DNA of 64,000 nt from Forficula auricularia (lineage: Eukaryota; Arthropoda; Insecta; Dermaptera; Forficulidae), in contig JALMQS010000070.1 in the NCBI GenBank assembly GCA_024734495.1, positions 13,841,295-13,905,294 on the forward strand. Reading direction: 5' to 3'. The position numbers and the translations under genes were made by a program. Below are positions 24,730 through 36,165 of this stretch, piece by piece. Each line of letters opens with the position of its first letter. The first letter of the stretch is position 1. The notes under the pieces are model-generated. The model made no database searches and was not told where the DNA came from. It saw only the letters and a program-made list of their open reading frames with translations.

Positions 24730-24935
24730 GGTTTTGAGGAGCGAAGTGGCCGTCGAGGAGGTCTGGGAGTGGACTGAGCAGCGATCGGGAGTTTCCTGCC
24801 CACATATACTACTAGCCTTAGCCAATGCTGCTGAGGGGGAGCGAGCAGCCAGGAGAAATGGGGATGCTATCGACGCAAAAGGGGAGGCCACCCTTACACC
24901 TTACCCTTTCCCGTCCATGGACCAAGCCTGAAACA
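24730..24935 (-). promoter_or_regulatory. Transporter 5' UTR / promoter-proximal region
   Basis: GC-rich compared with the flanks and open in the coding frame back to about 24891, but without an ATG in that frame. On the - strand it has TTGTTTCAG followed by GCTTGGTCCATGG and then GGGTAAGG, so a short noncoding exon with its own splice sites is possible. Confidence 0.35.
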
Positions 24936-26505
24936 ACGCGCGCTAAATTACAACATTGTTTTTAGTGGACCTATTCGAATTTATAAATAATTAAAATTAA
25001 ATATTAAAAAATTATCATTTTCGTCCATAGAGTGTATTAATGAGAGCTTATAATGGGAATTAAGGCCAAGTTTTTGTGTGATTTTTTTACTTTCACATTT
25101 ATATTTATAGAATATAATGTGGAAGTATTGCGATGCCCTGTCTGGGTCCTGACTCTTTGAGAGCTTGTATCTCAGAGATGAAAAAAGTTAATTTCATTTT
25201 GTAACTTCTAGGTGGAAGGAATCGATGCCCTTAATAGTTGGAAAACGGATTTGGGACATAAAACCGGATATTGTGGTCCCCAGACACCAAAAAGAGGCCA
25301 AAAATCCATTGGTCAATGCGTACGTATGTATGTAAGTATATACTTCCCCTGCGTTTCGCAACATAAGTCTCAGAGCTACGAAATTCGAATCTTAAGTTCG
25401 ATATAGGCTAGAAGGAGTACAGCAAGTTTTTCAGGGTGATGTTCAGGGTGATGTTAGGCTCCCTTTTTAACTTTTCTAGTTTTATGAGGCGGACTTTCAG
25501 GACGGGGCCCGGCCTTAGTTGATTAAAATTGAAAGTTTAAATTTATGTGCATTGCTGGGCTGGTCATCTTCGACAAATGACTTTCTGCAGTGGCCAGCCC
25601 ATCTTAAACTAATTTTAACGTTTTTTAACATTAATGTTAACTTTTATTTATATTTTTTTCAATTATTTTTTTTTGTTTTTGTAATTTATTATTCTTGCTT
25701 AATCGCAGTGCACAGTTGTGGGGCGCTTTTGGCGCTCCCAACTCTCTGGCCTCGGTTCTGGTATTCTACTGGCGCCCATATATACATTGACATTTTACCA
25801 ATAGCCACAACATCTGGCATTATTTTTAGATGGCTGATGAGGTGTTACAACCAAATTTGTAAACAAATCTATTTTCTTTCTGTAAAGGGCTGCCCCCCTC
25901 TGCGTGGTTCAATAAATCAGTCATTGAAATCGGAAAACCGGAAGTGGACATTTACATGAAAGATTTTTCGTTTTTTTTTATTTTCTCAAAAACGGCTCTA
26001 ACGATTTTTTTTTAAATTAGTGTATTTATCAAGTGTAATGAGTTAATAGCTGTGTCAAATTTTTAATCCGATTGAAATAAAGGAAGGGGTGACACAACTA
26101 ATAACTCATGACACTTGATAAATATACTAATTTTTAAAAAAATCGTTAGAGCCGTTTTTGAGAAAATCAAAAAAACGAAATAACGTAGTGTCGCAATGAT
26201 TTCAAATAAATGAAAATGTCAAAGTCGTGTGGTGAACACACCAGTTGATTATTTTTATCACCAACGTTTTGTCGACTTTTCCGACTTCTTCAGGGTTCCA
26301 AATAGTTGCATCACACGTGATGTGCCAAATTTTTGAATTTCTGATGGTCATTGATATCTAAGATAAAGAAAAACCATTTATTTTAGACGATTGTGTGATG
26401 TAAGTATTTGAAACCCTGAAGAAGTCGGCAAAGTCGACGAAACGTTGACGAAAAAATAAAAAATTCACACAAAAACTTGTCCTTAATGCCCAGTATAAAC
26501 TCTCA
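24936..26505. repeat. Large inverted structure with nested palindrome and ribozyme-like pair
   Basis: AATGAGAGCTTATAATGG (25038) is repeated inverted near 26510 with the following ~25 bp. Inside: a palindrome at 25965-26190 with AAACGGCTCTAACGATTT arms, and an inverted pair of modules at 26258-26300 (-) and 26412-26450 (+). Open frames at 25212-25406 and 25519-25959 have no domain. Confidence 0.5.
26412..26450 (+). ncRNA. Hammerhead-like module (ACGT stem III type)
   Basis: CTGAAGA (26416-26422), A, hairpin GTCG/CGAC, GAA, ACGT, T, then GACG. The - strand partner at 26258-26300 has stem I ACC/GGT but a degenerate ACAAAAC in place of CGAAAC. Confidence 0.4.
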
Positions 26506-26517
26506 TTAAAAAAATGT

Positions 26518-26955
26518 ATATATTGTGGTTACTTGGTGAAACACTTCATATCGTGTAATCCCAATATATTTCAGAAAAATATTCCTGAAATATAACAATA
26601 ATAAATTTAAATTTAGGGAACGAAGGAAAGTTTTATTTTTATTACAGACAAAAGGATCAGCCGGGGCGATCGATTGGGAGGCGCTGGAATATATAACAAT
26701 AATATTATTGTAATAATTCGGGAATACTAGTCTACAATATTTCGGCACTACTAGGTACATTTTAATTAATATATTATTAAAATAACATTATTGTAATATC
26801 GCAGGAATATTTATGTTTGATTCCAAGGTATTCCTGCAATATTACAATAATATTACTTTAATAATATGTTAGTTAATATGTAATAGATCCAGAATATTGA
26901 AGATAAATATATTGCCATTACACGATATGACGTGTTTCACCAAGTGACCACGACT
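26518..26955. repeat. 430-bp palindrome
   Basis: GTTACTTGGTGAAACACTTC...CGTGTAATC on the left matches GATTACACGATATGACGTGTTTCACCAAG-type sequence on the right as its complement. Inner arms share GTATTCCTGCAATATTAC. No gene. The GTGAAAC-CAAG end is shared with Penelope-type insertions here. Confidence 0.6.
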
Positions 26956-27111
26956 TATATAAGAAATAGATTTAAAATTGTATTATTTTGCTTAATTACA
27001 GGTTTAGCATATTTAAATGCAATTTTCGCAAATCAAATTATTATTTTTGGAACTCAATTTTTTTTACAAAATTGTTTTCTTAATCTTTTATATCACTGGT
27101 TCTTAACCTTT

Positions 27112-27355
27112 AAGTGGGAGATAAATTTAACCGAATTTATCGCGCGGAGAATTTACCACTGCTCGAAGCCCCTAAAACCTTAGTAAATTGGATATTAAAT
27201 TGTATCTAAGTTTCTGAGATTGGCTCGTGATCCCGGCTTCTTTTCCTTCTACTCTGTTCTTTTCACGATTGAGGGGCCAGCCCACACAAGCCTTTAGGGG
27301 ATCCACCTTCTGGTGTATCTCCTTCTCTCATCAATATCATTAAAAAAAAAAAAAA
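27112..27355 (+). mobile_element. LINE 3' end with poly-A
   Basis: Matches 62694-62944 closely: GTGGGAGATAAATTTAA, TTTATCGCGCGGAG, CTCGAAGCCCCTAAAACC, GGGGCCAGCCCA, then poly-A. A 5'-truncated retrotransposon copy holding only the last codons and the 3' UTR. Confidence 0.75.
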
Positions 27356-28180
27356 CCTATGGACCGCGAGTCAAAATTGGGATATTCTTTGGGTGGCGCA
27401 GAGTCATTAAAATATATTAAAATTCCGAAAATAAATGAGGAAGTGCTCTGGTGGTTTGATAAGAAACAATTAAATTTGTATATCGTCTTCTGAACTGAAA
27501 GGGAAAATCCCTGAGGGATTTCCTCAACGTAAACACCCAACGAAAAATCCATTCATTAGAAAACTGGTTTTGGACTTTTTCGCTCTCGCTTTAACGACAT
27601 CGCTGCGATGTAAACATTGAAACGTGTAGAGGAAAACTCTAAAAAAGATTTCTGGAAGATCAACTCCTCATAGAACATTTCCTTAAAAAATGAGAGATTT
27701 GTTAATATGTACTGGGACTTAAATGGGAGGGAAAATATACTGACTTGCCATAAATTTTGTTTAATTCTTTTCTAATATATATGTAGTAAAATTTTTTGTT
27801 CAGTGAGAATAGTGTAGGTTCTAGGTCAGGGGTGTCCATCCTTACACGGGCCACATTTGAAGGAAAAAATTGTCTCGGGCCGCAGATAAAATATACTAAT
27901 TCTACCTTTTTTGTTCAACAAAAAAGATTGATGATAATATTAAAAAAAATATATGGATTGTTAAAATAAATACAAATCTTTTATAAACTTTAAACGTTTA
28001 ATCAAACACAAAAATTTCGGGAAAATTTTCAACTAAGACTAGCTAATATCTAAATATGTGTTTATTAATTGAAATTTTATTATTTCATCGGACTATTTTA
28101 TAATTAGGTATATATTTTTACTCTTCAATCAAATATATAAAAAATGATCATGAAAAATATTAGTCATGCAAAAAATGTAT
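27356..28180. mobile_element. hAT-type end and AT-rich DNA
   Basis: CAGGGGTGTCCATCCTTACACGG at 27827 followed by GGGCCACATTTG and GGGCCGCAGATAA is the common hAT terminal form. The matching right end was not found. Before it (27356-27826) nothing recognised. Confidence 0.5.
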
Positions 28181-28485
28181 AATCAGTAAACGTTTTCAGA
28201 TAAAAACCTAAAATTTTGTGCATTGTAATGCAAAATACATAGTTATGTACCATTTTTAGCTCATTAACTAAAACCTTTCAAGATTGGCATTTTGTACTTT
28301 CAGAAAACGTTTTCAGCTAAAAAACTGAAATTTGGTGCATTGTAAGATATTTGAGTAGTAATTTTCAGCTCATTAACTAAAACCTTTCAAGATTGGTATT
28401 TTGTACTTTCAGAAAACGTGTTCAGGTAAAAAGCTAAAATTTTGTGTATTGTAAGATATTTGAGTACCAATTTTCACATTCTATG
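28181..28485. repeat. ~113-bp tandem repeat, 2.5 units
   Basis: AAACGTTTTCAG-type starts at about 28189, 28305 and 28415. Each is followed by AAAATTTTGTGCATTGTA and TCATTAACTAAAACCTTTC. A decayed ribozyme-like module (CTGAAAATGGGCTCGTAAACC then GAAATAT) follows at 28494-28525. Confidence 0.65.
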
Positions 28486-29170
28486 TGAATTCCTGAAAAT
28501 GGGCTCGTAAACCGAAATATTTATATAGTCTTCCTCATAAACAATTTGTCTTTTATATTTGTGAAACCTACCTAGTAATTAATATTTTTTAAATTTTAAT
28601 TTTATATAGTTAGCCATGTATCCAAATTACGCAGAGCCAAAAAAATAAAAATATACTAGCGAATTTTATGTTTAAAATGTATTTATTTATTAATTTACAT
28701 CCTTATTTTTGTATTTATTTATTTAATTTATTATTAATCAAGAGAAGTGTGATAATACATTAAATTAAATTAATTATTTTAAATTTTATAATAAAAATAA
28801 TTAATCTAAAATTTTTTTTTCTTTTTTTAATTTGTGCCTTTGTTTCCAATGAGTTTCCACTTAGAGATAATCTACATAGTTTACAATGTACATTGTAAAA
28901 GTTAAGTAAAGTAAATTGATCCACGAAAATTTATTATAAAATATAAGTTTTAGTTGAAGAATAGTTAGGATCTGATAAATGTCATGATGGGCGAAATCGT
29001 GTTATACGAGCAAAGAACTAGTAGAAAGAAAAAATCTTAGGTTTCAAAAATATACAAAACTATATTATTTTCTTTTTTATAACTAAGAGAAATTTGAACG
29101 TTTAATCAATAATCGAACAAAAGAATTTCATATTAATTTAGGGGGCTTTGACTTCAACTCGTCAAGTACA
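28486..29170. other. AT-rich intergenic DNA
   Basis: Ends of a Penelope-type repeat (GTGAAACCTACCTAG near 28560), otherwise nothing recognised. Confidence 0.3.
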
Positions 29171-29340
29171 AGCACCATGGTCGTATCTCTAGTACATGGA
29201 AAGGGCGGTAACGCTGAGTCAGGTAATGAGTAAGATATGGCCGAGTCTGCTATTAGTTTAATTGCTCTCTTCTGAATTGCATCCAGGGTGGTAAGAGAAT
29301 GTTTGGAGGCACCTTTAATAAGCCGGTTTATGATAATAAG
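29171..29340 (-). pseudogene. LINE RT scrap
   Basis: - strand reads a version of LDAIQKRA, the same motif as at 39950. Very short. Confidence 0.5.
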
Positions 29341-29390
29341 TCCAAAATTTAACTATTTACTTCCGTATTGGTCTATATCTTATCTTATAC

Positions 29391-30294
29391 TAGGTGTGCC
29401 GGTTAATAATGTCCTTTTTTCGGCATGAGGAAAACACAAATTTTTTCAGAACTGGCAAAAGTGGTTTATTCAAAGTATGCACCATCGGATTCTACAGATT
29501 TTGACCAACGATCCGGCAAATTGTGTATCCCCTCCCAGTAGAATTTCACCCCTTTCGAGGCGAGCCAAAATTCGAGCCATTTTGCCACTTCTTCGTAATT
29601 AGCGAAGTGCTGGTCAGCCAATCCGTGTGCCTTTGACCTAAAGAGGTAGTAATCCGATGGAGCTAGGTCTGGAGAGTAGGGCGGGTGGGGTGGGGCCTCC
29701 CATTCGAGCGCTTTGATGGTTTCTTTCGTCGATTTGGCGGTGTTCGACGAAGCGTTGTCGTGGAGCAAAATGACACGTCCATGTCTTCGAGCCCATTGCG
29801 GCCGTTTTTCGATCAATGCATGATTCAAATTGATCAATTGTTGTCTGTAGCGCATTCCTTGCGATTGGCGCGGATCTCCTGCCAGCAAGTCCTCCAGGTC
29901 AGCATCCTCAAACTTTTTCGGCTGTCCAGGCCGCTCCTTGTCGTTCACATCAAAATCACCACTTCGAAACCGTCCAAACCAACGTTGGCAGATTTTTTCA
30001 GATGGAGCATGGTCCCCATAAACTCCCCGAGAATACGAGCCATTTCCGCAGCCGATTTCTTCATTAAAAAATAGTGCAACATCACCTCCCGCAAATGCTT
30101 TTTTCGGCACAAAATCCGCCATGTTTACAAGCCAATATCTCATACACAAATGAACCGAATGTTGACATGTTATATGCCGTTTGAAAGGTGATTACCAACA
30201 CTATAAAACCAAAAAAATATTTGGATGAGTTTGGTGGAAAAATACCGAAATGACATCTGTTAGAAAAAAGGGACATTATTAACCGGCGCATCTA
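29391..30294 (-). mobile_element. Mariner, 900 bp, with TA duplications
   Basis: TA at 29391-29392 and 30293-30294. Inverted ends GCCGGTTAATAATGTCC and GGACATTATTAACCGGC. It sits inside the hairpin-ended repeat whose tail continues at 30295 (ATTAAATGAGCAATTC). Ends nearly identical, so a young insertion. Confidence 0.85.
29466..30122 (-). pseudogene. Mariner transposase with an in-frame internal deletion
   Basis: A likely start is MADFVPKKAF at 30122. The HTH region (SEKICQRWFGRFRSGDFDVND, ERPGQPKKFEDADLE) joins directly to HALIEKRPQW. The second aspartate (ILLHDNASSNTAK) and third (YSPDLAPSDYYLF, 34-residue spacing) are present, and the C-terminus is normal (DRWSKSVESDGAYFE). The first catalytic aspartate and about 110 residues are missing, yet the frame has no stop. 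A DNA-binding, non-catalytic product is possible. Confidence 0.85.
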
Positions 30295-30972
30295 GTATTA
30301 TTAAATGAGCAATTCGGGGATTAATATATAGCTTTTAACTGAAGCAAAAAGTTACCGAGCATCGCTCGGTGGCCAGGTATTAATTAAATTAAAAGAGCAA
30401 TTCTTGTGTATATATATAGAATCGATTTCTCGAAAACGGCTCTAACAATTTGGATGCAATTCAGGAGTTAGGGGGTTTTTGGGTTGACAATTCGATCTGT
30501 CACGGTCTCATCTTCGGCTAAGTTATTTTTGATGGATTTTTTGTTAATTAAAATAATTATTCACAGGTGGTTGTCTCAATAAAAATGTATAATTACATTG
30601 GAATTTAATTAATTAAAGGTATTTTCTATTTTTTATAAAATAATTTATTAGTACATCAATTTCATTCTCTTAAACAATCCGACAATTCAGAGGATCGTGC
30701 CACCTTCTTCAGGATTGAAAACCTCCGTGTATATTAATATTATTTTTAATTGCAATTACATTCAAAACTTTGTGCCCAGTGATAGGTCCTGATGATGGCC
30801 ATAGCGGGTGTAAACGTTGGCAAAAAAATAAATTAAATTTTATTTCAATTTTATTTTATTTTGGCTCCTAATAAAAATCGACTTTTTTACCTGAATTTAA
30901 AATTAAAAATAACATTAATATATCGCTTTTAATTAAAGCAAAAAATTACCGAGCATCACTCGGTGTTCCAGG
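30295..30972. repeat. Hairpin-ended repeats and a decayed module pair
   Basis: ACCGAGCATCGCTCGGT (30353) and ACCGAGCATCACTCGGT (30948) end two copies of a repeat. Between them is an inverted pair of decayed modules, CCTGAAGAAGGTGGC on the - strand (30697-30711) and CCTGATGATGGCCATAGC on the + strand (30788-30805). Confidence 0.5.
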
Positions 30973-31157
30973 TACTATCTATTAATAATTATAATTAGTA
31001 GAGATTGTGGTGTTGGTGCCAGGTGAAACATCTTTAACAAAGATAAGAGTAAATAAATATTATATTTAATATTGATTTACTATGAGTTAAGGATACTAGG
31101 TCACTTATTTCACATTAAAATTAAAAAATTAAAAGATATAAAAATTTTTTCTTTTTC

Positions 31158-31195
31158 AATATATATATTTCGGGCTATCAACCCATCTTCAGGAA
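31158..31195 (-). ncRNA. Hammerhead-like module
   Basis: - strand CTGAAGA, U, hairpin GGG/CCC, GAA, then ATATATATAT. Same type as 6157-6198. Confidence 0.4.
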
Positions 31196-31274
31196 GTACA
31201 GAAAGTAACTAATTCAACTTATTGAATAACAGGTTATATATGTGTTTATTGAACAGAGGGAAAGAATTTTTAAA

Positions 31275-31560
31275 TTATTTTAAAAGGACACTTTTCTTTA
31301 TTGTTAAGTGAGAATATAAGGTTGGCGTTTGTTGACAAAGGTATGTTAAGATGAAAGAAAAGTTGGTAAGTTCATTGACTTGTGTCTCTAGGTTGGGAAT
31401 AAATTTTTTCTTAGATATTAAAAGGTCAATTATTATATTTTGTTTTACATCCAGTTGATTATTGATAATATTTTCATCGTTCGACAAGGCATATTTTATT
31501 TCCGTGGATTCAAGAAGATCCAATCTTAATCCTTTTCTTTCGAAATGAATAGGGGTGGGA
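31275..31560 (-). pseudogene. Penelope-like endonuclease tail
   Basis: Reads NPTPIHFERKGLRLDLLEST and EIKYALSNDENIINNQL, homologous to the tail of the frame at 6485-6919, then a longer C-terminus (KKFIPNLETQVNELT). The GIY-YIG core itself is missing. Confidence 0.7.
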
Positions 31561-31726
31561 TTAGTAGGTGAAGGATAGCCCGAAATATATATATTGAAAA
31601 AGAAAAAAATTTTATATCTTTTAATTTTTTAATTTTAATGTGAAATAAGTGACCTAGTATCCTTAACTCATAGTAAATCAATATTAAATATAATATTTAT
31701 TTACTCTTATCTTTACTATCTATTAA

Positions 31727-32099
31727 GTATAACGAATTTAATAAAAATATTTTTTCCTTAAAGAATTATTGCATTTGATTAATTTCAATAAAATTTATAT
31801 CTTTTTAGATTTTGATTAACTTTGAAATGATTTTCTTATTGGTGATAATAGTTTTTCTTCTATCGACCTACTAACCTATCTTTTGCGAAGTCCTTTAAAT
31901 GCTGGTTTGAGGTTTAATACCTAGGAAAAATGTTTATCCGTATTGAACTAGTTGCTAACCAAAAGGGAAGGAAAAAGGGATTAAAATAACTAAATTAAAC
32001 AGATACAATTTACTAAAATATCAATAATAATTGAAGTCGTTTTAGTATACTGAAAGAAATGTCTGTGAATTGAAATGAATTAAATTGAAAGTTTCTTTT
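31727..32099. other. AT-rich intergenic DNA
   Basis: Nothing recognised. Confidence 0.3.
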
Positions 32100-32365
32100 G
32101 CCGAGAGTAGCAGAATTTTTATAAATTAAAGGAGAGAATAAAAGAGTGTGTCTTCTGCTGAAATAATAATTTTTTTAATTTATTTATAACGAGACTATAG
32201 TTTCGAGTGCTTTCCCCCATTCGTCAGTCTATTACAATTGATTCAGAGGAATTGATGGGTGAAAGCAAAGCCCTCGAAACTATAGTCTCGTTTTAAATAA
32301 ATTTAAAAAATTATTATTTCAGCAGAAGATACACTCTTTTATTCTCTCTTTAACTTAAAATTTGT
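32100..32365. mobile_element. Foldback with inverted module pair
   Basis: AGAGAATAAAAGAGTGTG on the left pairs with its complement near 32335. Both arms hold CGAAACTATAGTCTC or its complement. The - strand module (32190-32232) has CTGACGA, the N7=C form. Target duplications not clear. Confidence 0.65.
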
Positions 32366-32794
32366 TTTGCTCAAGGTCGATGTTTCGCGACAATATTAAC
32401 AAAAAGTTAATGCTAGAGTATATAGAACATACAATAAAGATTCATAATTCATAAGCCCAAAACTTTTTGCTGTTTATGTACCACTACTAGCCAATCCCGT
32501 GCTCGTTTGACAAATCTGGCAACCCTGTCCGAGCTTGTATATATTTTATCATAGAAATGTCAGATAGAGTACATTATAAAGGGAGATTTATAAAACAAAA
32601 AGTTCTTAATAAATTATTAAAAGCTGTTACGACAATGGCTGAAGGGAAAAAAACGTCAAAAAATTACTAAAGTTAACCCACTTTTTAGGTTAAATAAATG
32701 CGTTGTTGCCAGCTTGGTTTTAGTTTAAATTTTTCATTATTTATTATTATTTCAGAAACTGTGTTGTAACTATGATTAAAATTCTCTTAAAAAA

Positions 32795-33136
32795 TGTATT
32801 AGTAAAATTAAAAACAGAGTTTTTTATTGAATGGGCCAGACGTTTCGTCGATTAATTTCGACTTCCTCAGTGGCTCATTCTATCACTCTTTGTCAAAAGA
32901 CAATTCCACTACGCGACGAAACATCCTTTAATCTTTTTTTTTTTTTTTTTTTCGTCGCGTAGTGGAATTGTCTTTTGACAAAGAGTGATAGAATGAGCCA
33001 CTGAGGAAGTCGAAATTAATCGACGAAACGTCTGGCCCATTCAATAAAAACTCTGTTTTTAATTTTTGTCCAATTCCCTGCTATTCCTGTTAATTAATGC
33101 TTATTATGGATACGAGTGATTTACCGTTGTATTAGT
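32795..33136. mobile_element. Palindromic insertion with 9-bp target duplication
   Basis: TGTATTAGT at 32795-32803 and 33128-33136. Arms meet near a T19 tract (32935-32952). Each arm has a full module (32835-32874 -, 32997-33036 +). The uninterrupted target is visible in the sister MITE B copies at 41690 and 47310. Confidence 0.85.
32997..33036 (+). ncRNA. Hammerhead-like module, clear stem I
   Basis: GCCA (stem I), CTGAGGA, A, GTCGA-AATTAA-TCGAC (stem II), GAA, ACGT (self-complementary stem III), C, TGGC (stem I partner). All hammerhead boxes are in order. The only departure is one extra A before stem II. The mirror copy is at 32835-32874. Confidence 0.55.
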
Positions 33137-33500
33137 TTTTGTTTAATGTTGGTTTAGTTTTTTATAACAATGGTAAGAAGGGTTTCTTAATTATAATTAA
33201 ATATGTATGTAAATTTTCGGATATCCAGTAGGTATAGTGTAATGTATAAGAGTCTGTAAAGCTCTATTTTTGGAATTTAATATCTCCTGAACTAAATTGT
33301 TCATAAATTTCGTTTTGTCACCAATCGATGCAGAAGTATTTAAATAATAATCTTTCTAAATTTCAAAAAAATTCTAACAAAAACCCATATGGTGAAACAA
33401 CTACGTTAATTATTTTTAAAAGTGCTTGAAACTTGAAGAGAACTCATTTGTATAGATACAAATTTTCGTGTTGGTGTAGCTGATAACTCTAGGACAGAAG

Positions 33501-33927
33501 CTCTAGAGCAGTGATTCTCAACCACTGTGCCGCGGCACTTTTGTGTGCCGCGAGATTCTTAAAGTGTGCCGCCACATTTTAGAAATGTAAACAATAAAAA
33601 TCACTTTGTATACTTTTATCTAATGAGTTATTATTTTTTTCAGTTCAGCTATTCAGATCATATAATTTAATTTTTAATGTTGTTATTTCGCATTAATAAT
33701 TTGTAATTAATCACTCAATAAACATATTATGTTGTCTTTATAGTACATATTATCATTATTTTACATTAAAAATTATTATCATAAACTATTTTACACAGTA
33801 ACACAGTATATGTATTATAGGTAAATAAAATTATTTTATACTAATCTTATATTTAGTGTGCCGCCAAATTTTAAAATTGTTAAAAGTGTGCCACAACAAA
33901 AAAAGGTTGAGAATCACTGCTCTAGAG
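33501..33927. mobile_element. hAT MITE with 8-bp target duplication
   Basis: CTCTAGAG at 33501-33508 and 33920-33927. Inverted ends CAGTGATTCTCAACC and GGTTGAGAATCACTG, followed inside by GTGCCGC blocks. 411 bp, noncoding. Confidence 0.9.
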
Positions 33928-33939
33928 GTTGTATGAGAG

Positions 33940-34070
33940 AGTTAAAATTGGCGAAAGATATAGATTTAAATTTTTTAATAAAATCACAAGAGGATTAGAT
34001 CCGATGGAATTATACGTCAGAAGGGTTGTATTTTATGCCTACGGGAATCGAACCCGGTGCGATTATTAGA
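33940..34070 (-). mobile_element. tRNA-derived SINE fragment
   Basis: - strand has the B-box string GGGTTCGATTCCCGTAGGC followed by CAACCCTTCTGACGTATAATT, shared with the SINE at 61765-62036. Confidence 0.6.
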
Positions 34071-35098
34071 TTAATATTTGTTTTTGAAATAAAAGTAAAT
34101 ATAAAAGTTTATCACCAAGCAAATGAGATTACCACGTATTAAAGCCATATAAAATTCTTATTTATATTAACATTTATTATCAAAAAACTTATTCCCCTTG
34201 CTTCTATAAACAATTGTTATTGATTTTTGTCGAAAACGTGCTCTTTCATGATCAAAATGGGAAAAAATCGAAAAAAGTGCAAGTTTTAGGGATTTGCGGA
34301 AACAGAAAAAATACTCCAATTTTCCTCTAGCGCTTGAGCCCGAACGATTGGTCGGAAAAAAAACCTAAATGATATAATTTGTAGGAAATTTTATAAACTT
34401 TAATTTTGAATATGATGGCTATTTATGAAAAGTTGATAGTTTTCGAGTTATAAGCAAAAAACCGCCGAAAAATGAGATTTTTTACCTTTTTTGGCATTTT
34501 TGACAATTATGTTGATTAATGTCCATTATAATTAGTAGATTAAAAATTCACAGTTTATTGGACAAAGTTTTTTATATTGAAGCTTTTCTTCAATTTTTGT
34601 ACAACGTTTCGTCTCTCTCGAGACTTTTTCAAGTACTCAATTGGTTAGAACAACATTGGTTGAAATAAAGATAAAAATAACTGAGACATAGTAGAATTTT
34701 TTCTTTCTAGATTGATATAATAAAATAATATAAGTCTAGATTTATATTGTTTTATTGTATCAATCTAGAAAGAAAAATTCTACTATGTCTCAGTTATTTT
34801 TATCTTTATTTCAACCAATGTTGTTCTAACCAATTGAGTACTTGAAAAAGTCTCGAGAGATACGAAACGTTGTACAAAAATTGAAGAAGAGCTTCAATAA
34901 AAAAACTTTGTCCAATAAACTGTGAATTTTTAATCTATTTTTGATAGGGTCGAAGAAATTATAACTACCCCAAAACTTTCCAGGTAAAAACACAATTTAA
35001 CTGGACTATTTGTTTTAATAAAAAAAAAATCCCACTAAATATTTTGCTTTGTGGATTGACCCCCCCCCCATGTAAATTTTCTGGCTACGCCTCTGGTC
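34071..35098. repeat. F repeat copy with a palindromic insertion
   Basis: F sequence at 34225-34505 and 34945-35098 (ending C9 and ATTTTCTGGCTACGCC). About 34506-34944 is a foreign palindrome with arms ATTCACAGTTTATTGGAC and GTCCAATAAACTGTGAAT and a module with ACGAAACGTTGTAC on each arm. Part of F was lost at the junction. Confidence 0.75.
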
Positions 35099-36019
35099 AG
35101 AACTCTTAAAAAAATCGGTTATTGATTTTTGAACTGCATCAACGTTTTTTTTTTGACAAATATGTATCTATTCATTTCAACTTTTTTTCACTTGAATTTA
35201 ATCCGGATTATCGACGGTCCGGATTTTTGACGTCCGGATTATCAAAGCTATACTGTAACCCGATTTTTATGTTTGGGTCGATAGGGGTTGATGAGTGGAA
35301 AATAAATTAAAATTTACTGTATAGCCAATAAGAGGAATCTGCCAAACAATTTGTACAGCAAACTAAGCCTAATATAGGTAATTTTATAAATAAAAATATT
35401 TCCAGCTACTAGAGAGGCTTAGTGATGTATACGCTAGCAATGGAGCTTGTATTAGTCTGACTTTTTAGGTGACCGGACTTAGTTAAAATTTCTGTTTTGT
35501 TTTTGTTACCTATTTATTTATTTTTTTTTATGGGCCGGTGTTATAGATGTCCTTTTTAAAGTGTTAACTTTTTAAATATGTTTATATCTGCTTTTCTTCT
35601 TTGAACAATTTTTTCCATTAATCAGTTTAATTAAAAAAATTATCGAATATTATCAATTCGAATTATGAATGACAGATATTTAATAAATAAACAAACACCG
35701 ATATTTGTTTTCGCTCAATTCAATGTATCTATGTGACATCACGATTTGTTTTATCCATCCTCCCTTCTCATGACATATAGTCCAAGAGCTGGTGACACAT
35801 TTTGACTACGGATTTGACCCAACTAGAAATAATGCGTAATAGTACCGTCTATGATAGTTGTACAGGGAATGGCCAGTCTGGCTGGCTGTAGCAGGTGGAC
35901 CAGGTACTGCGCATGGTGTGAGTGCGGCAAAAAATACATATGTGTTAAAAAATATTTTTAACCCAAAATGAAATTATAAAAATTATAATTTATAGTCAAT
36001 TATAAACATAATATATTCA
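35099..36019. other. AT-rich intergenic DNA with a pogo-like scrap
   Basis: ATCCGGATTATCGACGGTCCGG at about 35200 resembles the pogo-type MITE at 13523. Nothing else recognised. Confidence 0.35.
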
Positions 36020-36165
36020 CCCCAGACCATTTGAGTGGTGGGACGTGGAACCAGACCACCCAAAGTGTATTTTTACAACATGCAAAAAAATACCATGATG
36101 CTATTTTTTGCATGTTGTAAAAATACACTTTAGGTGGTCTGGTTCCATTTTGGGCGGTTGGTTTT
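36020..36165. repeat. Hairpin
   Basis: GGAACCAGACCACC...GTATTTTTACAACATGC and its complement, with an ~18-base loop near 36100. Ends differ by single bases. Confidence 0.65.

Larger units (their letters stand above)
30973..31726 (-). mobile_element. Penelope-like foldback with 13-bp target duplication
   Basis: TACTATCTATTAA at 30973-30985 and 31714-31726. Arms of about 140 bp (31037-31185 and 31580-31713) are inverted copies carrying TATATATATTTCGGGCTATC on one side and its complement on the other. Between them lies an endonuclease-end reading frame. Confidence 0.75.
32371..33409. mobile_element. MITE B copy interrupted by a foldback
   Basis: Same family as 41270-41957, ending GGTGAAACAACTACGTTAA. 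Split at TGTATTAGT by the insertion 32804-33127, so the original MITE is about 710 bp. Confidence 0.75.

Noticed and set aside
24730..24891. Longer N-terminus for the transporter
   Set aside because: The upstream frame has no ATG; it is open only because the stretch is GC-rich. The ATG at 24729 has a good context.
25519..25959. 146-codon open frame
   Set aside because: Low-complexity hydrophobic composition, lies across repeat sequence, no domain or splice support.
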